DNA of 39,876 nucleotides from Pseudooceanicola sp. (GTDB lineage Bacteria; Pseudomonadota; Alphaproteobacteria; Rhodobacterales; Rhodobacteraceae), in assembly GCA_002709085.1 (NCBI GenBank), contig PAPR01000056.1, positions 1-39,876 of the forward strand, read 5' to 3'. A model generated the notes under the pieces. The model was not told the origin of the DNA, made no database searches, and saw nothing but the letters and a program-made list of their open reading frames with translations. The translations under genes were made by a program, and so were the position numbers. This document shows, in pieces, positions 1 to 6,835 of this stretch (the stretch's first letter is position 1; the number at the start of each line of letters is the position of its first letter).

Positions 1-2301
1 CGCGAGGATGGAGGGGATGTATTTGCCCTTGATCCATGCGCCGCCGCGCGGGTCAAAGACGGCCTTCAGCTCTTCGACCACGAAGGAGACATCGCCACCG
101 CGCCGGAACACCGCCGAGATCATGCGGGTCAGCGCGACGGTCCAGGCGAAATGCTCCATGTTCTTGGAGTTGATGAAAACCTCGAAAGGCCGCCGCCGTC
201 CGCCGACGACAATATCGTTGACCGTCAGATAGATGGCATGTTCGCTGTCGGGCCACTTCAACTTGTAGGTGTTGCCCTCCAAAGCCTGCGGCCGGTCGAG
301 CGGGTCTTGCAGGTGGATAACATCGCCATGCGGCTGGAGGGGAGCGGCGTCGGTGGTGGTGGTGACTTCGGGGGCATCCCGCTCCCCAAAGAGAAGCCAA
401 CCGGAGCTGACATCAAGAGCCATAGAAAACTTTGGCGCATGGTCACGCGGAATTTTTCGCTCACCTTTCAACATCTGACCGATATTGCTCTTATTGCCAT
501 CGACCATTCGTGCCAATTCAGCAGCCGAAAAACCCTTCCGATTCAGTGCCCACTCAAGCCTTTCTGCCATGGTGGTAAGGTCCGGGAGGTGCTCATCCTT
601 CGGCTTCTCCTCAACCGACAACACACTCCCCGTCACATCGTTCGGACGATAGGTCGTGCAGCCTTTGCAGCCGGAGTCCCAGGCCTCCATGTAGACGTCC
701 TTGAACGCCTCAAAGGAGATATCCTCGGGGCAGTTGATCGTCTTGGAGATCGAGGAATCCACCCATTTCTGCGCCGCCGCCTGCATCTTGACGTGCTCCA
801 GCGGGGGAAGCGTCTGGGCGTTGACGAAATGATCGGGCAAGAGCGCGTCGCCCTTCAGGTCCTTCCACATCTTGACGGCGTAATCGACGACCTTCTCTTC
901 GGTGCGCGAGCCGTCCTTTTGCAGGACCTTGCGGGTGTATTCATAGGCAAAGACCGGCTCGATCCCCGAAGAGACGTTCCCGGCATATAGCGAAATCGTC
1001 CCCGTCGGCGCGATTGATGTCAGCAGCGCGTTGCGGATGCCGTGCTCCGCCACCGCCTCGCGCACATCGAGGTCCATCGCCTGCATCGTGCCCGACGCAA
1101 GGAAAGCGTCGCGATCAAACAGCGGAAAGGCGCCCTTTTCCTTGGCGAGGTCCACGGAGGCGAGGTAGGAGGCGCGCGCAATCGCCCGCATCCAGGCCTC
1201 GGTCTGCGCGGCGGCCTCGTCCGAGCCATATCGCAGCCCCAGCATCAGAAGCGCATCGGCAAGGCCGGTGACGCCCAACCCGATCCGCCGCTTGGCCTCC
1301 GCCTCGCGGGCCTGCGCCTCCAGCGGAAAGCGGCTGGCGTCGACCGTGTTGTCCATCATCCGAACGGCGACGCGCACCAGATCGTCCAGCGCTGCGATGT
1401 CCAGCGCGGCGATCTCGGTAAAGGGATCCGCCACCAGCCGCGCCAGGTTGACCGAGCCGAGAAGACAGGCGCCATAGGGCGGCAGCGGCTGCTCCCCGCA
1501 GGGGTTGGTCGCCGCGATGGTCTCGCAATAGCTGAGGTTGTTGGCGGCATTGATCCGGTCGATAAAGATCACGCCGGGTTCGGCGTAATCATAGGTCGCC
1601 TGCATGATCCGGTTCCACAGATCGCGCGCCTCGACCGTGCGGTAGACCTTGCCGTCGAACATCAGATCCCAGGGGCCATCCGCCTTGACCGCGGCCATGA
1701 ACGGATCCGTCACCAGCACCGACATGTTGAACATGCGCAGCCGGGCCGGGTCGCTCTTCGCCGCAATGAACGATTCAACGTCAGGGTGATCGCACCGCAT
1801 CGTCGCCATCATCGCGCCGCGTCGCGAACCGGCCGACATGATGGTGCGGCACATCGCATCCCAGACATCCATGAAGGACAGCGGCCCCGAGGCATCCGCC
1901 GCCACGCCCTTCACATCTGCGCCCTTGGGCCGGATGGTCGAGAAATCGTAGCCGATCCCGCCGCCCTGTTGCATGGTCAGCGCGGCCTCGCGCAGCATGT
2001 CGAATATGCCGCCCATGTTATCGGGCACGGTGCCCATGACGAAACAGTTGAACAGGGTGACATTGCGCCCGGTGCCGGCCCCGGCGGTGATGCGACCGGC
2101 GGGCAGATACTTGAAATCCTCCAGTGCGGCGTAGAACTGCTCTTCCCAATGCGCCGGATCATCCTCGACCACCGCCAGCGCGCGCGCGATGCGGCGCCAG
2201 CTATCCTCAACGGTGCCATCGATCGGCGCGCCATCGGCGGATTTCAGACGGTATTTCATGTCCCAGACCTGTTCGGCAATCGGGGCGGCAAAGCGGCTCA
2301 T
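1..2301 (-). CDS. nrdJ: Adenosylcobalamin-dependent ribonucleotide reductase NrdJ with an internal HTH domain (3' end outside window)
   Basis: Class II ribonucleotide reductase, reducing ribonucleotides to deoxyribonucleotides with an adenosylcobalamin-derived radical. The reading frame from the ATG at 2301 runs open off the left edge, giving 767 residues with no stop. NCFVMGTVPD carries Cys86 and YGACLLGSVNL carries Cys279, the presumed redox pair; NPCGEQ (Cys268) matches the family's radical cysteine loop. The glycine-rich segment MQQGGGIGYDFS is typical of NrdJ. After the conserved GCKGCTTYRPN (about residue 549 on) comes an unexpected HTH domain, residues 578-642, a linker, and then the TSCPD-type C-terminal region (TYKLKWPDSEHAIYLTVND, NSKNMEHFAWTVALTRMIS). 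The final residues lie outside the window. Two NrdR-like boxes lie upstream. Family assignment is secure; the role of the HTH is unknown. Confidence 0.95.
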   Translation of the reverse strand, partial: MSRFAAPIAEQVWDMKYRLKSADGAPIDGTVEDSWRRIARALAVVEDDPAHWEEQFYAALEDFKYLPAGRITAGAGTGRNVTLFNCFVMGTVPDNMGGIFDMLREAALTMQQGGGIGYDFSTIRPKGADVKGVAADASGPLSFMDVWDAMCRTIMSAGSRRGAMMATMRCDHPDVESFIAAKSDPARLRMFNMSVLVTDPFMAAVKADGPWDLMFDGKVYRTVEARDLWNRIMQATYDYAEPGVIFIDRINAANNLSYCETIAATNPCGEQPLPPYGACLLGSVNLARLVADPFTEIAALDIAALDDLVRVAVRMMDNTVDASRFPLEAQAREAEAKRRIGLGVTGLADALLMLGLRYGSDEAAAQTEAWMRAIARASYLASVDLAKEKGAFPLFDRDAFLASGTMQAMDLDVREAVAEHGIRNALLTSIAPTGTISLYAGNVSSGIEPVFAYEYTRKVLQKDGSRTEEKVVDYAVKMWKDLKGDALLPDHFVNAQTLPPLEHVKMQAAAQKWVDSSISKTINCPEDISFEAFKDVYMEAWDSGCKGCTTYRPNDVTGSVLSVEEKPKDEHLPDLTTMAERLEWALNRKGFSAAELARMVDGNKSNIGQMLKGERKIPRDHAPKFSMALDVSSGWLLFGERDAPEVTTTTDAAPLQPHGDVIHLQDPLDRPQALEGNTYKLKWPDSEHAIYLTVNDIVVGGRRRPFEVFINSKNMEHFAWTVALTRMISAVFRRGGDVSFVVEELKAVFDPRGGAWIKGKYIPSILA
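376..570 (-). other. XRE/CI-repressor-like helix-turn-helix domain embedded in NrdJ
   Basis: Residues 578-642 of NrdJ read like the N-terminal DNA-binding domain of phage repressors: an amphipathic first helix (MAERLEWALNRKGF), a helix-turn-helix (SAAELARMVDGNKSNIGQML), a basic GERKIPR turn, and the end signature ALDVSSGWLLFGER, which recalls LGVSPEWLLTG in CI/S24-type proteins. I translated the frame codon by codon from 660 to 181 and it is continuous on both sides, so this is an insertion and not a frameshift artefact. The DNA here looks less GC-rich than the rest of nrdJ. Class II reductases I know of have only a low-complexity linker here. Confidence 0.8.
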
Positions 2302-2347
2302 TCGGGAATCACCTTTACGTGGCAGCGAGGGAGAATACATCTTACAC

Positions 2348-2369
2348 GGCTGGGGTTCATGAGCCAGCC
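2348..2369 (-). other. Hairpin in the nrdJ leader
   Basis: GGCTGG (2348-2353) and CCAGCC (2364-2369) are perfect inverted arms around a 10-nt loop, about 45 bases upstream of the nrdJ start and probably within its leader RNA. There is no U-tract, and I see no cobalamin riboswitch core. Its role is unknown. Confidence 0.35.
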
Positions 2370-2431
2370 CGTCCGGGACGCCAATAGATGCCCCTCACCG
2401 CTTTTGGGTTGCGATTTGGGACTCCTTAAGT

Positions 2432-2478
2432 ATACTATAGATTGACATAATTCAATCAGAAACCACAAAATGTAGATA
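2432..2478 (-). promoter_or_regulatory. Tandem NrdR-type boxes upstream of nrdJ
   Basis: Two 16-bp elements match the NrdR consensus acaCwAtATaTwGtgt. Box 2463-2478 (CCACAAAATGTAGATA) keeps all six core positions (C4, A6, A8, T9, T11, G13). Box 2432-2447 (ATACTATAGATTGACA) keeps five of six. Their starts are 31 bp apart, the three-helical-turn spacing usual for paired NrdR boxes. They lie in the nrdJ/DUF1489 intergenic region, over an AT-rich patch with a TATACT that could serve as -10 on the minus strand. NrdR is the general repressor of ribonucleotide reductase genes; it is not encoded in the window. Confidence 0.65.
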
Positions 2479-2479
2479 T

Positions 2480-2920
2480 ATGAAGCCGCAAATGACCAGT
2501 GTGTCCCACCTCATAAAACTCAGCGTCGGCACTGAAAGCGTCGCGTCATTGGCGACCTGGCAAAAGTCTCGCGCCGCGCTCGCCGCAGATGGCAATCCAC
2601 GCCACGTGACGCGCATGTTCCCAAAACGCGAAGCCGAAATCCTGAACGGCGGCTCGATCTACTGGGTCATAAAAGGTCAGATACAGGCCCGCCAACGTAT
2701 CCTGCGGCTGGAGGAGGTGATCGCCAAGGGTGCCCGCCACTGTGCCCTGATCCTCGACCCGGAACTTCACGCCACGGCCACCTCCCTGCGGCGTCCGTTC
2801 CAGGGCTGGCGCTACCTCGACCCCAAGGACGCGCCGACCGACCTGCCCCGCACCCGCCTGAACGAAGACGCGCTACCCGCCGACCTCTCCAAAGCGCTGG
2901 CAGACATCGGCGTCCTCTAG
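2480..2920 (+). CDS. DUF1489 family protein
   Basis: A 146-residue protein of unknown function belonging to the alphaproteobacterial DUF1489 family. Recognisable blocks are HLIKLSVGTESVASLATWQ near the N-terminus, HVTRMFPKREAEIL, GGSIYWVIKGQIQARQRIL in the centre and GWRYL toward the end. No signal peptide or membrane segment is visible. The ATG at 2480 overlaps the edge of the second NrdR-like box; the ATG at 2492 (MTSVSHLIKL) is an equally plausible start and fits the usual family N-terminus better. The gene is divergent from nrdJ and convergent with hisG. Neighbourhood gives no clear functional hint beyond the shared intergenic region with nrdJ. Confidence 0.85.
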   Translation: MKPQMTSVSHLIKLSVGTESVASLATWQKSRAALAADGNPRHVTRMFPKREAEILNGGSIYWVIKGQIQARQRILRLEEVIAKGARHCALILDPELHATATSLRRPFQGWRYLDPKDAPTDLPRTRLNEDALPADLSKALADIGVL

Positions 2921-2932
2921 CGCCGCCCCCGT

Positions 2933-2972
2933 TCACTTTGGTTTTGAAGATATCCCCGCCGGAGGCCGCGCG
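2933..2972 (-). repeat. Rhodobacterales-type intergenic repeat (single copy, 3' of hisG and DUF1489)
   Basis: On the minus strand this reads GCCTCCGGCGGGGATATC followed by TTCAAAACCAAAG. It resembles the abundant CCTCCGGCGGG-GTATTTTTGG intergenic motif I associate with Rhodobacteraceae genomes, and two related copies occur at 30557-30630. It lies between the convergent DUF1489 and hisG genes, a position that would suit a transcription terminator or RNA-processing signal. Confidence 0.5.
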
Positions 2973-3025
2973 ACATCAACCAGCCGCGAAGCGCCGGCTA
3001 TAGCTCACCCGACGAACCGGTTCGC

Positions 3026-3721
3026 TCAATCAACACCCAGCCGCTGCACCAGCTCGGCCAGAACCGACCGATCAGAATCCGACAACTCTGCCGCGCGCGA
3101 CCGATAGAGCGTCGCCTGGGATTTCAGGATCAACCCGTCTGCCATGATCTTGAGATGATTGGCGCGCAACGTCTCCCCGGTTGAGGTTATGTCGGCAATC
3201 GCCTCGGCGGTCTCGTTCTTCACCGTGCCTTCGGTCGCGCCCTGGCTGTCGACCAACTGGTAATCGGCAACCCCATGATCGCGCAGGAAGTCCCGCACAA
3301 GCCGATGATACTTTGTCGCGATGCGCAGACGGAATCCATGCGCCTGACGAAAGGCCGCCGCCGCCGCGTCGAGATCGTCCAGCGTATCCACATCGACCCA
3401 GCACCCCGGCACCGCGATGATTAGGTCAGCGTGGCCGAACCCGAGTTCGGCCAGCGGCTCGACCCGCATATCCCAATTCGCCAGTTTCTCGCGGATCAAA
3501 TCGGTGCCCGTGACCCCCAGATGGATGCGCCCTGCCGCCAAATCGCGCGGAATTTCCGCGGCCGACAGCATCACGAGCTCGACGCCGTCGATCCCGTCCA
3601 CGCGCCCGGCATACTCACGCTCTGACCCGGACCGGCCAAGGGTGATCCCGCGCTCACCGAACCACTCAAAGGTCTTGTCCATCAGCCGCCCCTTGGACGG
3701 CACCCCCAGCTTGACCGTCAT
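3026..3721 (-). CDS. hisG: ATP phosphoribosyltransferase, catalytic subunit (short form)
   Basis: First enzyme of histidine biosynthesis: condenses ATP and PRPP to phosphoribosyl-ATP. At 231 residues it is the short form, which lacks the C-terminal histidine-binding regulatory domain and needs HisZ; the adjacent hisZ fits. Family features include the N-terminal LGVPSKGRLMDKT, ELVMLSAAEIPRDLAAGRIHLGVTGTDL, and the PRPP-binding region around VDSQGATEGTVKNETAEAIADI. The ATG at 3721 overlaps the hisZ stop by four bases (ATGA), indicating translational coupling in a hisS-hisZ-hisG operon. It ends near the intergenic repeat at 2933. Confidence 0.96.
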   Translation of the reverse strand: MTVKLGVPSKGRLMDKTFEWFGERGITLGRSGSEREYAGRVDGIDGVELVMLSAAEIPRDLAAGRIHLGVTGTDLIREKLANWDMRVEPLAELGFGHADLIIAVPGCWVDVDTLDDLDAAAAAFRQAHGFRLRIATKYHRLVRDFLRDHGVADYQLVDSQGATEGTVKNETAEAIADITSTGETLRANHLKIMADGLILKSQATLYRSRAAELSDSDRSVLAELVQRLGVD

Positions 3722-4839
3722 GCTGCGCCCTCCAGTTCGACCAGCAGGCCGGGCCGCACGACTCCGCCGACCGCCGGGATCCCGTCAGGCCGACCGGCAC
3801 CGCGCCCCAACATCCGGGTCAGCGTGTCATACCGCCCGCCCGATGCAACCGGAGGCAGGTCGGGGCGCGCCTCGGCGTAAAACCCAAAGACGAAACCATC
3901 GTAGTATTCCATGTGGCTACGTCCGAAGGCGGCCTCGAAATCCAGCGTGGCGATGTCGACACCGCGCGCCGCCAGCGCTTCGCTGCGCGCCGCCACCCGT
4001 GTCACCGCAGCCGAGATCGACGGCAAATCCACCGCGATGTCACGCAGGCGGGTCAGCGCGTAGGGCAGCGTCTCGCGCACCGAGAGGATCGCTTCGATCA
4101 GCGCGACTTCGCGGTCGGAAATCGCAGGCGTCGCGGCGTCGGCGCGCAGCGCTTCAATGCGGGCTTCGACCTCGCCACGGCTGCGCAACCCGATCTCCGC
4201 CCCGACCTCGGCGAAAGGGTCGGCAGCGGCCAGCAAGGCAGCCCTCGTGGGCGCAACCGCGCTGCGACCCGAAAAACGGTCGAGCAGAGATTTGAACCGA
4301 CGCGGGCGCCAGATGTGGCGTTTCAGGGCGGCCTTGCGCGCCTCACTGGTGTCCAACCCGTCGACGGCCGCCATCAGGATGCCGATGTCGCCGGTCGCCG
4401 CGCGCAAGGGAACGCCAGCGGTGGCTTCGCGCACCAGCACAAAGACCTCCGCATCCGCTGCCGCCGGGTCGGCGCCGTCAAAGATCTCCACCCCGACCTG
4501 CAGATATTCGTTGGCGCGGACCTCGTCCTCTTCCTGACGGCGAAAGACCTCGCCGGAATAGGTGTAGCGCGCCGGTTCCGCGCCGCCGTCCATGTGCATC
4601 TGAACGACCGGCACGGTGAAGTCGGGGCGCATCATCTGTTCGCCGCGCAGCGCGTCGGAGGTCACATAGGCCCGCCCGCGAATGTCCTCACCGTAGAGGT
4701 CCAGCAGGGTCGCCGCCGGCAGCAGGATCGGACATTCGACAGGCACCGCGCCCGAGGCCTCGAACCCCGCGCGGAGCCGCGACGCACAGGCCCGCACCTC
4801 AGATCGGAACGCGGACGAGCGCCCTTGCCAAGTCGGCAT
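3718..4839 (-). CDS. hisZ: ATP phosphoribosyltransferase regulatory subunit
   Basis: A catalytically inactive histidyl-tRNA synthetase paralogue that binds short-form HisG and supplies histidine feedback control. The 373-residue product keeps a degraded class II synthetase fold: LRGEQMMRPDFTVPVVQMHM, then RYTYSGEVFRRQEEDEVRANEY with the GVEIFDG segment, and a C-terminal VASGGRYDTL. I chose the ATG at 4839 ([11 protein letters not shown]) although the frame is open further upstream to 4923, because it overlaps the hisS stop as TGATG and gives the normal family N-terminus. It overlaps hisG downstream by four bases. Confidence 0.94.
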   Translation of the reverse strand: MPTWQGRSSAFRSEVRACASRLRAGFEASGAVPVECPILLPAATLLDLYGEDIRGRAYVTSDALRGEQMMRPDFTVPVVQMHMDGGAEPARYTYSGEVFRRQEEDEVRANEYLQVGVEIFDGADPAAADAEVFVLVREATAGVPLRAATGDIGILMAAVDGLDTSEARKAALKRHIWRPRRFKSLLDRFSGRSAVAPTRAALLAAADPFAEVGAEIGLRSRGEVEARIEALRADAATPAISDREVALIEAILSVRETLPYALTRLRDIAVDLPSISAAVTRVAARSEALAARGVDIATLDFEAAFGRSHMEYYDGFVFGFYAEARPDLPPVASGGRYDTLTRMLGRGAGRPDGIPAVGGVVRPGLLVELEGAA

Positions 4840-6473
4840 CACGTGTCCCCCGCCAGCAACGCCTTGATATGCGTCACCAGATCGTCGCGCGGAATCTCGG
4901 CCTGCGAGGGGCGTTCTTTCCATTCCTCCAAGGTCGCGTTTTCGGCGATCTTTTTGCCCAGCACCAGATCCTTGACCTGCACGACGCCACGGGCCTTTTC
5001 ATCCGCGCCCTCGATCACGGCCGCCGGCGAATTCCGTTTGTCCGCGTATTTCAACTGGTTGCCAAAGTTCTTCGGGTTGCCCAGGTAGACCTCCGCGCGG
5101 ATCCCGGCATTGCGCAGCTCTGCCACCATCGCCTGATAATCGGCCATCCGATCGCGATCCATGACCGTGACGACGACGGGGCCGACCGCCTCGCCCCCCA
5201 TCCGATTTTTTTCGCGCAGCGCGGCCAGCAAACGGTCCACCCCGATCGACACACCGACCGCCGGCACGGATTGGCCGGTAAAGCGCGCGACGAGGTCGTC
5301 ATACCGCCCGCCCCCGGCAACCGAGCCGAACTGGCGCTTGCGGCCCTTTTTGTCCAAGATTTCAAACGTCAGCTCCGCCTCGAAAACCGGCCCTGTGTAA
5401 TAGCCGAGACCGCGCACGACGGAGGGGTCGATGCGTATTCTATCGTGGCCATATTGCTGCGCGCCTAGAAGATCGCCAATTTGCGCAAGCTCATCAACGC
5501 CTTCTAAGCCTATCAGGGACTCACCAACTAAACCCTTTAATTTAGAGAGCACGGCATAGTTTGCGAGACGGTTCCGTCCTTCTTCACTTTCCATCATCTC
5601 ACGGATCCGGTGGCCAAAATGCTCGTAGTTGGCGGGGTCAACATCGGTGAAAATTGACCTGAACATGAAACCTGGCTGAGCGCTAAAGGTCCCGTTCTCG
5701 AGTTCGAGAATGGCCTCGTCGCGCGCTCCGAGAAAGGACAAGACCTTTGTGATCTGCGCCTCGGTCAGCCCGACGCCGTCGATATAGGCGCCGGAGGCAT
5801 CCAGCCGCCCCTTGCCCAGCAGTTCGCGCACACCGGCCTCGCCGACCTTGTCGAACTTGTCGATGGTGCGCAAAACATCGGCCTGTTGCGCGGCCTCGGT
5901 GACGCCCATGGCGTCGAGCACGCCGTTCAGCACCTTGCGGTTGTTCACCCGGATCAGGTAGTCGCCGCGCGGAATGCCGACGACCTCCATGCAATCCGCC
6001 AGCATGGCGCAGATCTCGGCGTCGGCAGCCATGCTCGCCGTGCCGACTGTATCGGCATCGCATTGATAAAACTGACGAAACCGGCCCGGCCCCGGCTTTT
6101 CATTGCGCCAAACCGGCCCCATGGCGTATCGTCGATAGGGCGTCGGCAGGTCATTGCGGTGCTGCGCGAAAACACGCGCCAAGGGGGCTGTCAGGTCGTA
6201 GCGCAGGGCCAGCCAATCGCCCTTGCCCTCCTCTTCGCCCTCCTGCCAAGCAAAGACGCCTGCGTTCGGTCGATCATGGTCGGGCAGGAATTTCCCCAGG
6301 GCCTCGACAGTCTCGACCGCCGCGCTTTCCAGCGCGTCGAAGCCGTAGCGATCGTAGACCTCCGCGATGCGCGACAACATCTCTGCACGCTCGGTCACAT
6401 CGGTGCCGAAATAGTCGCGGAAACCCTTGGGCGTCGCAGCCTTTGGGCGGGGGGTCTTGGTCTGTTTCGCCAT
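4839..6473 (-). CDS. hisS: Histidyl-tRNA synthetase with an unusual internal segment
   Basis: Class II aminoacyl-tRNA synthetase charging tRNA-His. Visible motifs: KGFRDYFG at the N-terminus; motif 2 region [20 protein letters not shown] and QFYQCDAD; the histidine loop [14 protein letters not shown]; motif 3 [11 protein letters not shown]; and an anticodon-binding domain from about residue 432 ([32 protein letters not shown]). At 544 residues it is longer than the roughly 420-500 residues usual for bacterial enzymes. The excess maps mainly to residues 252-316, between the catalytic motifs 2 and 3, in DNA that is visibly less GC-rich. It heads the hisS-hisZ-hisG operon. All catalytic motifs are intact, so the product is probably active. 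Confidence 0.95.
   Translation of the reverse strand: MAKQTKTPRPKAATPKGFRDYFGTDVTERAEMLSRIAEVYDRYGFDALESAAVETVEALGKFLPDHDRPNAGVFAWQEGEEEGKGDWLALRYDLTAPLARVFAQHRNDLPTPYRRYAMGPVWRNEKPGPGRFRQFYQCDADTVGTASMAADAEICAMLADCMEVVGIPRGDYLIRVNNRKVLNGVLDAMGVTEAAQQADVLRTIDKFDKVGEAGVRELLGKGRLDASGAYIDGVGLTEAQITKVLSFLGARDEAILELENGTFSAQPGFMFRSIFTDVDPANYEHFGHRIREMMESEEGRNRLANYAVLSKLKGLVGESLIGLEGVDELAQIGDLLGAQQYGHDRIRIDPSVVRGLGYYTGPVFEAELTFEILDKKGRKRQFGSVAGGGRYDDLVARFTGQSVPAVGVSIGVDRLLAALREKNRMGGEAVGPVVVTVMDRDRMADYQAMVAELRNAGIRAEVYLGNPKNFGNQLKYADKRNSPAAVIEGADEKARGVVQVKDLVLGKKIAENATLEEWKERPSQAEIPRDDLVTHIKALLAGDT
5526..5720 (-). other. Atypical lower-GC in-frame segment within hisS
   Basis: Residues about 252-316 of HisS (from [10 protein letters not shown] through [20 protein letters not shown] to [12 protein letters not shown]) have no counterpart I recognise in related synthetases, which pass through a short loop here. 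The DNA, extending to about 5430, contains AT-rich runs such as aaaccctttaatttagagag and is clearly poorer in GC than the flanks. Near its 5' end on the coding strand are 7-bp inverted arms, TTCTCGA (5695-5701) and TCGAGAA (5704-5710). Confidence 0.55.
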
Positions 6474-6618
6474 GTCGAAACCTCTGCGCTGACGCTCGCG
6501 GCGGGGTCTAGCCCATGCCCCCCTTCACGGCAAGGCCTGCCCGCCGCCCCCTTGCGTCCCGCCGCGCCCCGGCGCACGATGCACGCGCAGAAACACCGCA
6601 GGGAACGTCAGGCGTAGC

Positions 6619-6813
6619 ATGAGCGAAATCGAAGAGCGGATGGCCCATCTGGAACGCGCCATCGACGATATGTCGGATGTGATGGCCCGTCAGGCGAACG
6701 AGATCGCCCTCCTGACCCGACGCGTGCAGGTCCTGCTGGAACGTGAGAAGGACCGCGACCAATCCGCCGAGGGTGGCGCCGTCTTTGGCGACGAACGCCC
6801 GCCGCATTACTGA
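6619..6813 (+). CDS. slyX: SlyX family protein
   Basis: A 64-residue protein that is almost entirely a predicted coiled coil (EERMAHLERAIDDMSDVMARQ, then heptad-like EIALLTRRVQVLLERE) and ends in PPHY, the C-terminal signature of the SlyX family. The biochemical function of SlyX is unknown. The gene is divergent from hisS across 145 bp and converges on dnaE with a 21-bp gap. Confidence 0.85.
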   Translation: MSEIEERMAHLERAIDDMSDVMARQANEIALLTRRVQVLLEREKDRDQSAEGGAVFGDERPPHY

Positions 6814-6815
6814 GG

Positions 6816-6835
6816 GGCGCGCGTTCCTGCGCGCC
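6816..6835. terminator. GC-rich hairpin between convergent slyX and dnaE
   Basis: Arms GGCGCGC (6816-6822) and GCGCGCC (6829-6835) flank a 6-nt loop exactly between two convergent stop codons. No T-run follows on either strand, so this is at best a weak or Rho-assisted bidirectional terminator. Confidence 0.4.

Noticed and set aside
376..570. Intein in NrdJ
   Set aside because: Inteins are common in reductases, but the segment is too short and lacks splice-junction motifs (N-terminal Cys/Ser block, C-terminal HN).
1042..2445. A 467-codon open frame antisense to nrdJ
   Set aside because: It mirrors a real gene in high-GC DNA; the arginine- and histidine-rich translation has no family features, while the opposite strand encodes a clear reductase.
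2302..2479. Cobalamin riboswitch upstream of nrdJ
   Set aside because: B12-dependent nrdJ genes can have one, but the region is too short and lacks a convincing B12 box and helical core.
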